Part shown: in pieces, positions 1-9,500 of the stretch | How the letters are laid out: each line of letters starts with the position of its first letter | Position numbering within the stretch: the first letter of the stretch is position 1 | From: Dialister succinatiphilus YIT 11850 | GTDB lineage: Bacteria > Bacillota > Negativicutes > Veillonellales > Dialisteraceae | NCBI RefSeq assembly: GCF_000242435.1 | Contig: NZ_JH591189.1 | Location: forward strand, 43,420-93,116 | DNA length: 49,697 nt | Direction of reading: 5' to 3' | Program-made: the position numbers and the translations under genes | Notes under the pieces: model-generated | The model's input: the letters and a program-made list of their open reading frames with translations, nothing else | What the model was told of the DNA's origin: nothing | Databases searched by the model: none

Positions 1-154
1 CGAGCACGAGGAAAACGAGAATGGAGGAAAATCCTTTGAGCTTGCAAGCGTTGGCCGCGCGCAGAATCTGGCCGACATGATAACGACGGAAGAACGCCGA
101 AGTTTTCTTCGAGATGGATTCCATCTGCTGGGTGGTTTGTGATATACTTTTCAT
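1..154 (-). CDS. IS transposase, N-terminal fragment cut by window edge
   Basis: The reading frame starts at the ATG at 154-152 and runs off the left edge (51 codons visible). The N-terminus begins MKSISQTTQQMESISKK and continues with an FFRRYHVGQILRAANACK stretch, which resembles the start of IS4-type DDE transposases common in Firmicutes. A GGAGG ribosome-binding site lies about 10 bases upstream of the ATG. The catalytic DDE residues are outside the window, so activity cannot be judged. The family call rests on memory of the N-terminal pattern only. Confidence 0.6.
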   Translation of the reverse strand, partial: MKSISQTTQQMESISKKTSAFFRRYHVGQILRAANACKLKGFSSILVFLVL

Positions 155-226
155 AGCATGAGCCTCCGGTGCTTGGTATGTTTTTGAGCCAACATAATTA
201 TACCAAACTGGCAAGACTCATGCTAT
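153..226. repeat. 10-bp inverted repeat in the transposase leader
   Basis: ATAGCATGAG at 153-162 is perfectly complementary to CTCATGCTAT at 217-226. In the transposase mRNA this would form a hairpin that includes the start codon and brings the ribosome-binding site into the loop. A TATAAT-like hexamer for the minus strand lies between the arms. Such sequestering structures are known to limit transposase translation in other elements; the role here is inference. Confidence 0.5.
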
Positions 227-349
227 TTTTCTGTTTACAAAGCCTGGACTTTCAAGGGGTGCAGGGGATTTTTACCTGCGAAGTTTGAGTTTGGAAATCA
301 GAAACTGCAGCGCATCCTTGGCTGCCGTGATGAAAAGGACTTTGTCGCT

Positions 350-3300
350 TTGACTGGCGGAAAGCTTTCAGGGCTTCTGAAGGAGAACGCAGTTCTGGTG
401 GAGAAGGACATGGAAAGGCAGATGAAGGCTCCCGGCCGGCGGTTCCACCTGGTTACCACGGTGGCTCTCGGGGACGGAAGCCAGAGGCAGGTGGATATGC
501 AGGGCTGCCGGGGAGAGAGGGAAGAGGAAAAAGACCTGGTTTTTGTCTTTGTGACGGCGGTGAATGAAGAACTACCGGTGTATGAAAAGGACCATATTAC
601 CGGATTCCCCGGGATGCGGCAGTTTCTGGCGGATTCTGAGAAGGTGGTGAAGGAAAGCGGCCATCCCGAAAAGTATGCCCTTTTATTTTTTGACATTGTC
701 CATTTCAAGTTTTTCAATGTGACCTACGGCATACCGGAGGGGGACGCTTTTCTTCGTCAGATCGGAAACTGCCTGAAAGAGGTCTTTCCAGGGTATTTCA
801 TTTCCCGCTTTGATGTGGATCATTTCATGGTGCTGGCAGACAGCTCCGGCGTGGAGGATAAAATCCGGGAGGCCCACAGCCGCATCTTGGCTCTTCGCCC
901 TTCTGCCAAGGTGGACTGCAAGGCAGGCATTTACCAGCTGGGCCGCTGGGGCGCAGACCCCAATCTGGCGGTGACCAGGGTCAAGATTGCCTGCGACAGC
1001 ATCCATGACAGCGGCGACCGGTTCATGGCTTACTACACGGCGGCTCTGGACAGGAAGGTGGAGCTTAAGGATTATGTATCCCGTCATATGGATGAAGCGG
1101 TGGAAAAGGGATACATCAAGGCCTATTACCAGCCCATCGTGCGCACTGTGTCCGGCGCTCTCTGCGGTATGGAGGCTCTGGCCCGGTGGGAGGATCCGGA
1201 GAAGGGGTTCCTTCAGCCGGTGGATTTCATTTCCGCCCTGGAAGAGAGCCGGCAGATTCATAAGCTGGATCTGGAAATCATCCGGCAGGTATGCGAAAAT
1301 TTTTCCCGCTGCATGGCCGAGGGCCGTCCGGTGGTGCCGGTGTCGGTGAACCTGTCCCGTCTGGACTTCCTGCAGTGTGATATTTTCCAGGAAGTGGAGA
1401 ACCGGGTGCTGGAGTACAATGTGCCCCGTGACATGATTCATATCGAAATCACGGAAAGACTGCTTAACGCCATGGATTCTCGCATCCGGCAGGGGCTTCA
1501 GCGGTTTCGGAAGGCGGGCTATGAAATCTGGATGGATGATTTCGGAAGCGGCTACTCCTCTTTAAATCTGTTGAAGGGGTATTTCTTTGATGTGCTGAAA
1601 ATCGATATGGCCTTTCTGGGAAGCTCCAGCGAAAGGGCCCGAAAGATTATCAGTTCCATCATTTCCATGGATAAGAGCATCGGTACCCGCAGTCTGGCAG
1701 AAGGGGTGGAAACAAAGGAGCAGTTTGAATTTCTGAAGAACAGCGGCTGCGAAAAGGTGCAGGGCTATTTTTTCGGAAAGCCCATGCCCTATGAGGAAAG
1801 CCTTGACCACTGCATGCGGGAAGGGCTGAAGGTTGAAACCCGGGCCTGGAAGGCTTACTACGATACCATCGGTATGGTCAATTTCCAGACCGATGAGACC
1901 CTGACTCTTCTGGAATATGATGGACGCGCCGTTCGATACCTTTTTGCCAACAGTGCCTATGTTGACATGATTCGCACCCTGGGGGACCATGACGTGAGGG
2001 AGGCGGAGCGCTATATCAATGATCCCACCTTGGAGCTTTCTTCCATTTTTCGGAAATATCTGGATAAATGCACCGCCGACGAAAAGGTGCATGAGCTTGT
2101 CTATCTTATCCATGACCAGTTCATAAAGGCTGTGGGGCGCTGCATCGCCCAGTGCAACGGCAGAGCCTGCATCAAAATCAGGATATCCAATATTACCGGA
2201 AGCATGACCCACGAGGAAGAGAAGCGGGTATACCATGTACTCCATAATGTGTATGCCGTATATGACGATATTTCCCTGCTGGACCGGGATAAGGATACCC
2301 TGGAGCCCATGGCTGTCAGCGACGGCGACTGGTCGGAGCATGAAAAAATCCCTCATGCCGGAAACTGTATCAGAAATTATGGACTCCGCAACATTTATGC
2401 CGATGATTATGAAAGATACATGGCCTTCATGGATATGGATACCTTGGAAAAACGGATCCAGAAGGCAGGCACCGGATTCCTTTCCGGCTTTTTCCGCACC
2501 CGGGTGGAAAAGGGACGGTTTATGTGGATGATTCACACCCTGATTCCCATTCCCCGGACCAATTATAGTCAGGTGCTCCACTGTATTCATCGGATTTCCG
2601 GAAACAGGTCTGATTTTCCGGAAGGCCTTTCTCTTCCATTGGAAAACAGGGAACAGGGGATGTTTTCGGTTGAGGAGCTGTGGAATTCGCTCATTCACGG
2701 AAGCAGGCGGGCCTATTTCTGGAAAGACCGGGAAGGACGCTACCAGGGGGCCAGCAGGAATTTCCTCCTCTATACCGGACTTCCTTCCATCAGCGCCATG
2801 AAGGGAAAGACCTCTTCAGACATGGGATGGCTCATGGATGACCATGGGGCGAGAAAATTGGAAAGCCGTGTCTTTTCCGGCGCGGCGGTCATGAACCGGC
2901 CTATGGACATTATTGTGAAAGGGGTGGTGAAGAGCATCGTTTATGGCAAGGTGCCTGTTTACCGGGACGGGGAAATCATAGGCACTCTGGGCTGGTTTGA
3001 AGATGCAGAGCAGATGGAAAAGGAAACGGGCCGCCAGCCCGTCATGGTCACCGACCGGGTCACCGGCGTCATGAACAGCCGGGGCGTCATCGAATCCCTC
3101 ATCGGCTGCCAGGAGGCGTACCGGAACTTTGGCAGCGATTATGCCATGCTTTTCCTGACCATCCCTCAGTACCGGCGGATCCTTCACAGTTACGGAGAAA
3201 AGACAGCCAACGGCCTCTTAAAGGCAGCAGCCGGCAAAATCCGCCATATCATGGGTACCAGAGGCACCGTGGGCCGACTGGACGGTGCCGGTTTTGTCAT

Positions 3301-4858
3301 CCTCTTCTACTATGAAGACCAGACGGAAGTGACATTCCTGTGCCGGAAACTTCGGCAGGCCATCGCCGATATCCACGAGGTGGGAGGCAGCAGCTGCACA
3401 GTGACAGCGGAAATCATCATCACCTACGGCTCCGACGGGATTACCACCGGCCGCCTCTTAAGGGAGGCTGTGGGCATGATGCGGGATAGTGACGACGGAT
3501 ACAGGGATAAGATGGATCGCTGGCTGGACAGGGAAGCTCTCTTCGATGCCCTGCCGATTCCTTATGCCCTGCTGGATACACCGATGGGGGAAGATGGAGG
3601 CATATCCCAAATCATCTGCCGCTACCATAACGATGCCTATGGCAAAGCCCTGGGTCTTAAGGAAAATGAGGAGCTGAGCCGCCATCTGACTGCCCTTTTG
3701 AACCAGGAAAACTACAGCTGGGGCCAGAAGGCCTATGAAGCAGCCTATGAAAAGCATACCCTTTACGGAGAAAAATACGTACCTCAGCTTGGAAAGACTG
3801 TACGCTACATCATAGCGCCGGGGCCCTGGCGGGGCAGCTGTGTCCTCATGCTGCTGGGCAGCGGCGGGAAAACGAAAGACCAGCCGGTACACCAGTCTAC
3901 AGAACACCAGATCCTCCGCCTCACCCGCATGCTCATGACGGCTTCGGACTATGAAGCATCGGTGAACCGGGTGCTTCGGGAAATAGGGCAATTCCTTTCC
4001 TGTGACAGGGTGTATATATTTGAAAAACAGGGCAATCGGATTTCCAATACCTTTGAGTGGTGCAGGGAAGGGGTCACTTCGGAAATGGGAGAGCTCCAGG
4101 ACCTGAACTACGAAGAATATGTGGGTGTATGGGACCGGTACCTGAGGACAAACAGCAGCGTGGTGATTCCAGACATTGAAGCTATCCGCCAGACGGACGC
4201 CATTACCTATGACTGCCTGAAAAAGCAGCATATCCACTCCCTTATGGAAGCGCCCATGTACCATGACCATAACCTCTCCGGCTATCTGGGCGTGGATAAC
4301 TATAAGGAATCGGATGCGGCGGACATGAAGTACCTGCTGGAAAATATGGCGGTGTACCTGTCCTGGAAAAAGGATATCCATGACCTTATGGACAGGCTTC
4401 GCTATCTCAGCGAAAACGATATCCTCATCGGCGTTCATAACAGAAACGCCATGAATCGGCGCCTTTCGTCCCTGAAGGCAGAGGACCGTTCCCTGGGCAT
4501 TATCTACGTGGACCTGAACAACCTGAAATGGACAAACGATACCTATGGCCACAGCGTGGGAGACAGCCGTCTCCGGGACATGTCGGCCCTGATGAAATCC
4601 GTATGCCCGCCCCAGGATATTTACCGGCTGGGCGGTGATGAATTTGTGGCCTTTCTGGATGGGGCGGACGAAGACAGTTTCGAAAAAACGATAGAGAACT
4701 TCCGGAAAGCGGCAAAATGCCGATCCATTCATGTGGCGGTAGGCGGAAAGTGGATTCCCCATGCGTCTTCGCTGGTGCGGGGCATGCGGGACGCGGAACA
4801 TCGCATGTACAGCGAAAAACGGCGTTCCCATGAGGGACGGGAAGACAGCCTTTCATGA
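350..4858 (+). CDS. Multi-domain c-di-GMP protein (EAL and GGDEF), 5'-truncated by IS
   Basis: About 1502 residues from a TTG start at 350; the frame is open back to 188 but has no ATG and reads into the IS, so the true N-terminus is lost. Domains in order: remnant of a PAS domain (1-70); degenerate GGDEF with DVDHF at 155-159; EAL phosphodiesterase domain with E275-A-L277, SVNLSR, EITE, MDDFG, LKID, EGVE and QGY motifs all present; a PAS-like region about 500-680; another PAS about 770-870; second degenerate GGDEF (DGAGF at 978-982); PAS; GAF (about 1195-1350, with NTFEWCREGV); and a C-terminal GGDEF with intact GGDEF at 1428-1432. No RxxD inhibitory site precedes the last GGDEF. It could therefore both make and degrade c-di-GMP. 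Whether the truncated gene is expressed is unknown; an AAAGGA stretch lies about 10 bases before the TTG. A bidirectional terminator follows. Confidence 0.85.
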   Translation: MTGGKLSGLLKENAVLVEKDMERQMKAPGRRFHLVTTVALGDGSQRQVDMQGCRGEREEEKDLVFVFVTAVNEELPVYEKDHITGFPGMRQFLADSEKVVKESGHPEKYALLFFDIVHFKFFNVTYGIPEGDAFLRQIGNCLKEVFPGYFISRFDVDHFMVLADSSGVEDKIREAHSRILALRPSAKVDCKAGIYQLGRWGADPNLAVTRVKIACDSIHDSGDRFMAYYTAALDRKVELKDYVSRHMDEAVEKGYIKAYYQPIVRTVSGALCGMEALARWEDPEKGFLQPVDFISALEESRQIHKLDLEIIRQVCENFSRCMAEGRPVVPVSVNLSRLDFLQCDIFQEVENRVLEYNVPRDMIHIEITERLLNAMDSRIRQGLQRFRKAGYEIWMDDFGSGYSSLNLLKGYFFDVLKIDMAFLGSSSERARKIISSIISMDKSIGTRSLAEGVETKEQFEFLKNSGCEKVQGYFFGKPMPYEESLDHCMREGLKVETRAWKAYYDTIGMVNFQTDETLTLLEYDGRAVRYLFANSAYVDMIRTLGDHDVREAERYINDPTLELSSIFRKYLDKCTADEKVHELVYLIHDQFIKAVGRCIAQCNGRACIKIRISNITGSMTHEEEKRVYHVLHNVYAVYDDISLLDRDKDTLEPMAVSDGDWSEHEKIPHAGNCIRNYGLRNIYADDYERYMAFMDMDTLEKRIQKAGTGFLSGFFRTRVEKGRFMWMIHTLIPIPRTNYSQVLHCIHRISGNRSDFPEGLSLPLENREQGMFSVEELWNSLIHGSRRAYFWKDREGRYQGASRNFLLYTGLPSISAMKGKTSSDMGWLMDDHGARKLESRVFSGAAVMNRPMDIIVKGVVKSIVYGKVPVYRDGEIIGTLGWFEDAEQMEKETGRQPVMVTDRVTGVMNSRGVIESLIGCQEAYRNFGSDYAMLFLTIPQYRRILHSYGEKTANGLLKAAAGKIRHIMGTRGTVGRLDGAGFVILFYYEDQTEVTFLCRKLRQAIADIHEVGGSSCTVTAEIIITYGSDGITTGRLLREAVGMMRDSDDGYRDKMDRWLDREALFDALPIPYALLDTPMGEDGGISQIICRYHNDAYGKALGLKENEELSRHLTALLNQENYSWGQKAYEAAYEKHTLYGEKYVPQLGKTVRYIIAPGPWRGSCVLMLLGSGGKTKDQPVHQSTEHQILRLTRMLMTASDYEASVNRVLREIGQFLSCDRVYIFEKQGNRISNTFEWCREGVTSEMGELQDLNYEEYVGVWDRYLRTNSSVVIPDIEAIRQTDAITYDCLKKQHIHSLMEAPMYHDHNLSGYLGVDNYKESDAADMKYLLENMAVYLSWKKDIHDLMDRLRYLSENDILIGVHNRNAMNRRLSSLKAEDRSLGIIYVDLNNLKWTNDTYGHSVGDSRLRDMSALMKSVCPPQDIYRLGGDEFVAFLDGADEDSFEKTIENFRKAAKCRSIHVAVGGKWIPHASSLVRGMRDAEHRMYSEKRRSHEGREDSLS

Positions 4859-4868
4859 AATCAAAAAA

Positions 4869-4912
4869 GACCTGTCAGGAAATGGAAATCATTTTCTGAC
4901 AGGTCTTTTTTT
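4869..4912. terminator. Bidirectional intrinsic terminator
   Basis: GACCTGTCAG at 4869-4878 pairs with CTGACAGGTC at 4896-4905, preceded by an A run and followed by seven T. It serves the c-di-GMP gene on the plus strand and the convergent HAD gene on the minus strand. Confidence 0.9.
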
Positions 4913-5600
4913 AAGAAAGAAGCAGGGAAGAGAGCTCTTTGGGAGAAGAAACGATGGCATCAGCGCCGGCCCTTTCCAGCTCTTCCCGGCTGCCGTAGCC
5001 GTAGGAAACGCCGATGGCCGGTAAATGGTTTTCCCTGGCTCCCTCTATGTCGTAGAAGGTATCGCCGATCATCACCGTATGGGCGGCAAGAAAGGCAGGG
5101 GAGAACCCTTTTTTCTCCAGCAGGGACAGGGCTTTCCGTATAATCCGGGCCTTCTGGTCCCGGGTGCCCCTTTTCTTCAGCTCATCGCCTATATCACTGC
5201 CGCAGATGACGGAAAAATAGGGGGCAAAACCGAAGTGGGCTATGATTTCCTTTACAAAGGGCTCGGGCTTGCTGGAAGCCACGGCCAGGGTATGGCCGCG
5301 GTCCACTGCCTCCTTTAAAAAGGGCGCCAGTCCCGGATAGGGCCGGCAGTCCAGGATGCCCTTCGTTTCATAGAGCTCCCGGAAATGGGTGACTGCCGTC
5401 ACAATGTCTTCGTCACTCATATGATAGAGCTTTTTCATCTGTACATTAAGAGGCGGCCCGATAAAGGTTTTCAGCTTTTCTGGGTCTGTTTCATGGATGC
5501 CTACAAAAGAAAGGCCGTACTGCACGGCCTTCACAATGCCTGGAGCGGATTCGGAAATGGTACCGTCCAGGTCGAAGAGAAAAACAGGATAGGATTTCAT
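4911..5600 (-). CDS. HAD-family phosphatase, phosphoglycolate phosphatase-like
   Basis: The 229-residue protein is a haloacid dehalogenase superfamily subclass IA hydrolase. Motif I is FDLDGT with D10 and D12, the nucleophile and acid/base pair; motif II is in VASSKP (about 110); motif IV is VMIGDTFYDIEGA (about 178). An alpha-helical cap lies between motif I and II, as in Gph and PpaX. Likely role is cleavage of a small phosphate ester such as phosphoglycolate or pyrophosphate, but substrate cannot be read from the sequence. The start at 5600 is preceded by an AAAGGACC ribosome-binding site. Transcribed alone and convergent with the c-di-GMP gene. Confidence 0.8.
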   Translation of the reverse strand: MKSYPVFLFDLDGTISESAPGIVKAVQYGLSFVGIHETDPEKLKTFIGPPLNVQMKKLYHMSDEDIVTAVTHFRELYETKGILDCRPYPGLAPFLKEAVDRGHTLAVASSKPEPFVKEIIAHFGFAPYFSVICGSDIGDELKKRGTRDQKARIIRKALSLLEKKGFSPAFLAAHTVMIGDTFYDIEGARENHLPAIGVSYGYGSREELERAGADAIVSSPKELSSLLLS

Positions 5601-5611
5601 AAGGTCCTTTC

Positions 5612-5643
5612 TGGATATAGTGAGCTAGTGAGCTAGTGGGCTG
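5612..5643. repeat. Short tandem repeat of a GCTAGTGA-type octamer
   Basis: Three imperfect 8-base units (GCTAGTGA, GCTAGTGG, GCTGGTGG) lie directly upstream of the HAD gene. A related stretch occurs right after the diguanylate cyclase gene near 30798-30830. No function is apparent. Confidence 0.5.
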
Positions 5644-5936
5644 GTGGGACAGGGGAGCCTGTCCCACTGTCCGCTTGCCGCCGACTGCCTTGAATATATG
5701 AAACTATGCTTAGTGTCCATAGTGCCACCGCGAAGCGGGGGAAAGGTGGTGCCGTAAAGCACCAAGGGGGGCCGCAAAGCGGGCCCTATAAGATTGCCGC
5801 GCAGCGGCCTCCAGAACCCTCGGGCCCAAGGCCCGTCAAACTTTAGAACCTTAAGAACCTTCGGGGCAAAGCCCCGTCAACCCTTCCGCGCCGGGCGGCG
5901 CGGAACCCTTTGAACCCGGGCCTGCAAAGCAGGCCC
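5644..5936. repeat. Cluster of about eight GC-rich hairpins
   Basis: This 300-base gap between two minus-strand genes is packed with perfect short hairpins: 5644-5667 (10 bp), 5748-5763, 5769-5786, 5796-5808, 5821-5835, 5862-5876, 5884-5905 (9 bp) and 5918-5936 (8 bp). Several share a GC-AAA-GC loop pattern. The last three are separated by similar AT-richer linkers such as GTCAACCCTT and CCCTTTGAACC. The final hairpin touches the stop codon of the TetR gene and could end its transcript, though no T run follows on that strand. No ORF or known RNA family is recognised. Confidence 0.7.
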
Positions 5937-5938
5937 TT

Positions 5939-6592
5939 TTACTTGGCGCCCTGGAGGATTTCCTTCAAATACTGATTGGTTTCTTTCTTTTCATCCAAAG
6001 TGCCCAGAAGGATGTCTACGTAGCGGTCCAGGGTGTCGGCGTCGGTATAGCCGGAGATGAAGGAGTTGCTGCGGTTGCTTTCCAGAATGATGGGAAATTC
6101 CACAGCCGAGAAAATCTGCATGGCCTTCAGCTCCAGGTCCTTTTCATTGGTATAGCCTGTAATTTCCGCCACATTGCGGATCACCTTCTCCCAGCACTGG
6201 CTGTGGAGGAGGGAGAGGTAAATGAAATAGGTGTCCTTGGCGTCTTCGCTGGAGGGATTGGAAATGGAACGGAACAGGGCAGGGTGCTGGCGGGCCAGGT
6301 GGAAATAGGCGAGGATGTATTTTTTCATCCGTTCCCTGGCGGGGAGGCGGGTGTCATCCAGGTAGGAAACGATATTTTCCAGATTGCCCATCATGTATTC
6401 CAGAGCGCAGCCGATGAGTTCTTCCTTGGAGCCGAAGTAATAGCGCACAGAGGCAATGTTTACATTGGCTTCTCTGGCAATGGTACGGACGGTGGCTTTT
6501 TTGAAGCCCTGCTGCTGCAGGATGTGCACCGTGGTGGCAATCATTTTTTCGCGGACTTTTTCACCTTTTCCTGTTAATTTTCTTGCACTCAT
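5939..6592 (-). CDS. TetR-family regulator, coupled to the activase gene
   Basis: A 217-residue TetR/AcrR-type repressor. The N-terminal helix-turn-helix is at about 14-62 (TVRTIAREANVNIASVRYYFGSKEELI), followed by an all-helical ligand domain. The start at 6592 (MSARKLTGKG) is chosen because its ATG overlaps the stop of the upstream activase gene (ATGA at 6592-6589) and an AGAAAGGG ribosome-binding site lies upstream; a longer in-frame extension into the activase gene is not credible. The overlap implies translational coupling, so the regulator is probably made with the enzyme activator and may control that operon. The ligand is unknown. Confidence 0.88.
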   Translation of the reverse strand: MSARKLTGKGEKVREKMIATTVHILQQQGFKKATVRTIAREANVNIASVRYYFGSKEELIGCALEYMMGNLENIVSYLDDTRLPARERMKKYILAYFHLARQHPALFRSISNPSSEDAKDTYFIYLSLLHSQCWEKVIRNVAEITGYTNEKDLELKAMQIFSAVEFPIILESNRSNSFISGYTDADTLDRYVDILLGTLDEKKETNQYLKEILQGAK

Positions 6593-9500
6593 AATGTGGT
6601 ACCCTTTCTGATGTTCATGGTCTTTCTTACAAAGGACAGATCGTCCGGTGTTTCTTTCTTTTCTGTCAATGCGTTCATCATCAGCTTGAGGCGGTTGGCC
6701 TGGTTCACTTCGCTGGCGCTGGCATCGCAGTCCAGGGCCAGGAATACGGCTTCCGGATAGGCGCTGTGGAGTTTGTGAATCATGCCTTCCCCGGTAATGT
6801 GGTTGGGCAGGCAGGCAAAGGGCTGGAGGCATACCACGCCACGGCATTCATGGTAGAGAAGGTCGATCATGTCGGCGGTGAGGAACCAGCCTTCACCGGC
6901 CCGGTTGCCCAGGGAGAGGTACTGGGAGGCTCTCTTGGCCAGCTTGCCGATGCTGGTGATTTCATGGAAACGTTTGGAGTTTTTCAGCGCTTTTTCCAGG
7001 GGCTTTCTGTACCATTCGATGAGGTAGCGGGTGAAGGTGCCTTTCAGGTCATCCTTGAAGGTGCCGTCCATTTCTTTTCTTTGGAAATGGCTGTCCAGGG
7101 AGCCGTAGAGGAAGAAGTCCAGCATGCCGCTTGTTTCCGCTTCGCCGCCGTTAGCCTCGATGGCGTGGACGATGTCATTGCTGGCAATGGGGCTGAATTT
7201 TACATAGATTTCACCTACAATGCCGATGCGGGGACGGCGGGGCACGTCGGCAAGGGGCAGACGGTCGAAGTCTTTGATGATGGAGGCAATGTTTTTCTTG
7301 TACTGATGGTAAGATTCGCCTTTCAGAATGGCGGCAGCCGCCTTTTTCTGCCAGGACCGGTAGAGAGTCTCCGCGCTGCCCGGTTCCTTTTCGTAGGGGC
7401 GGGTGCGGTAGAGGCACTGCTGCAGGGCGTCGCCGTACACCACGGCCTGGATGAGTTTGATTCCCAGGCCCGGCGTGAATTTGAAGCCCGGCTGGGGTTC
7501 AAAGCCGTGGGTATTGAGGGAAATCACCGGTATCTGGGACAGCCCTTCTTCGTCCAGGGCTTTGTGGATGAAGCCGATGTAGTTGGAGGCGCGGCACATG
7601 CCGCCGGTCTGGGACATCATGACGGCTGTGCGGTTCAGGTCGTATTCCCCTGATTTCAGAGCTCTCATGAGGGAGCCGATGGTAATGATGGCAGGGTAGC
7701 AGGCGTCGTTGTTCACGCAGGAAAGGCCTTCGTCAATGTCAGCCCGCACCGGCGGCAGTACCTTTACATGGTAGCCGCCGCTTCTGGCAGCTGCTTCGAT
7801 GAGAGGGAAATGGATAGGAGACATTTCCGGCACCAGAATGGTGAAGTCTTTCTTCATGTCTTCGGTGAAGGCGGATTTCGGATAGAGAATGGGTTCAGCC
7901 TTTGTGTTTTCTTCCACCCTTTCCTTGATGGCGGATTTCAGAGAGCGAAGGCGGATGCGGACGGCACCCAGGTTCAGACTCTGGTCGATCTTGAGGCAGG
8001 TGTAGAGGCGGTCCCTCTTGTTCATGATTTCCTGTACCTGGTCGGTGACTACGGCGTCCAGGCCGCAGCCGAAGGAGTTGAGCTCCACCAGCTCCAGATT
8101 GCTGTGGCGGGTGACGTAGTCCGCTGCTTTATACAGACGGCTGTGCCAGGTCCACTGGTTCATGACCCGGAGGGTGGGGAACTGGCCGCCCACCATGGAT
8201 ACGCCGTCTTCTGAAAGCACGGCCATGCCCAGCTGGTTGATGAGGTCGGGAATGGAGTGGTTCACTGTGGGATCCACATGGTAGGGACGGCCGGCCAGTA
8301 CGATGCCGATGAGGTGCTTTTCTTTGATTTCTTCCAGAATCCGTTTCGTTTCCCTGTACAGGTCCTGGCGGTATTCTTCTTCTGCCGCCTGTCCGGCGTA
8401 AATGGCAGATTCGATGTCACTGCCCGGAATGCCTAAGGGCTTGAAGAATTTCTTCAGCCTGCCGAAGATGGCTTTGGAATGAAGGGGCAGGAAGGGGTGG
8501 TAGAATTTAGCTTTGTACCGGGAGAGCACTTCGTCCATATTGGCCTGGATATTTTCCGGATAGGAGGCCACCATGGGGCAGTTGTAGCTGTTGGTGCTGC
8601 CTTCGTCAGGTCCCTTGTCGATGCAGGGGTACCAGATGAAGTCTACGTGTTTCCTGGCCAGGTCGTACACATGGGCATGGGCCAGCTTGGCCGGGAAGCA
8701 TTCGGAGTAGGATGGAATGGTTTCCATGGCTTCCGTAGGAATGTCCCGGAGCTGTTCACTGGAAAGGAGGACCCGGTAGCCCAGTTTGGTGAAGAAGGCA
8801 TGCCAGAAGGGATAGTCCTCGTACATGTTCATGGTGCGGGGAATGCCTACGGTGCCTCTCTTGGCGTCCCTGGGGGACAGAGGGCGGCGGTGCCAGATCT
8901 TATCGTATTTCCAGCGGTAAATATTGGGCAGGGTGGAGTGGGGCGCCGTCTTGCCGGTGAGCATGATGGCAGCGCCTCTTTCGCAGCGGTTGCCGGAAAC
9001 AAAGGCGCGGCCGTCGTTGAAGCGGGTCAAGGTAATCATGCAGTGATTGCCGCAGCCGGGGCAGCGTTTCATTTCATTGGTATAGGACAGGGTTTTGAGT
9101 TCTTCCGGTGTAACCAGAGAAGACACATGGCCTTCGGGGCAGGAGTCCTTCGTAATGAGGGCAATGCCGTAGGCGCCCATGAGACCGGCTACATCGGGAC
9201 GGATCACATGGCAGCCAAGGAGCTTTTCAAGTGCCCGGAGCACGGCATCATTATAGAAGGTGCCGCCCTGCACGACGATTTTATTTCCCAGGTCCGATGC
9301 CTTCCTGAGGCGGATCACCTTGTAGAGGGCATTTTTGATGACCGAGTAGGAAAGGCCGGCGGAAATATCAGCTACAGATACACCGTTTTTCTGGGCTTCC
9401 CGTACCCGGGAGTTCATGAATACGGTGCAGCGGGAGCCCAGGTCCACCGGATGGGGAGCTTTGAGGGCAATGCGGGAGAACTCTTTGATGTCCATGCCCA

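Larger units (their letters stand above)
1..285 (-). mobile_element. Insertion sequence end adjoining the truncated c-di-GMP gene
   Basis: This stretch holds the transposase start, its upstream region and the presumed terminal sequence of the element. The boundary near 285 is inferred: from about 287 rightward the plus-strand frame reads as the middle of a PAS domain (EFGNQKLQRILGCRDE), while the sequence to the left makes no sense as that protein. The other end of the element is outside the window, so terminal inverted repeats and target duplication could not be compared. Confidence 0.5.

Noticed and set aside
3458-4831. Minus-strand open frame of 457 codons opposite the GAF-GGDEF region
   Set aside because: Shadow of a domain-rich plus-strand gene.
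5644-5936. CRISPR array
   Set aside because: The units are different hairpins, not identical direct repeats with unique spacers, and no cas genes are present.
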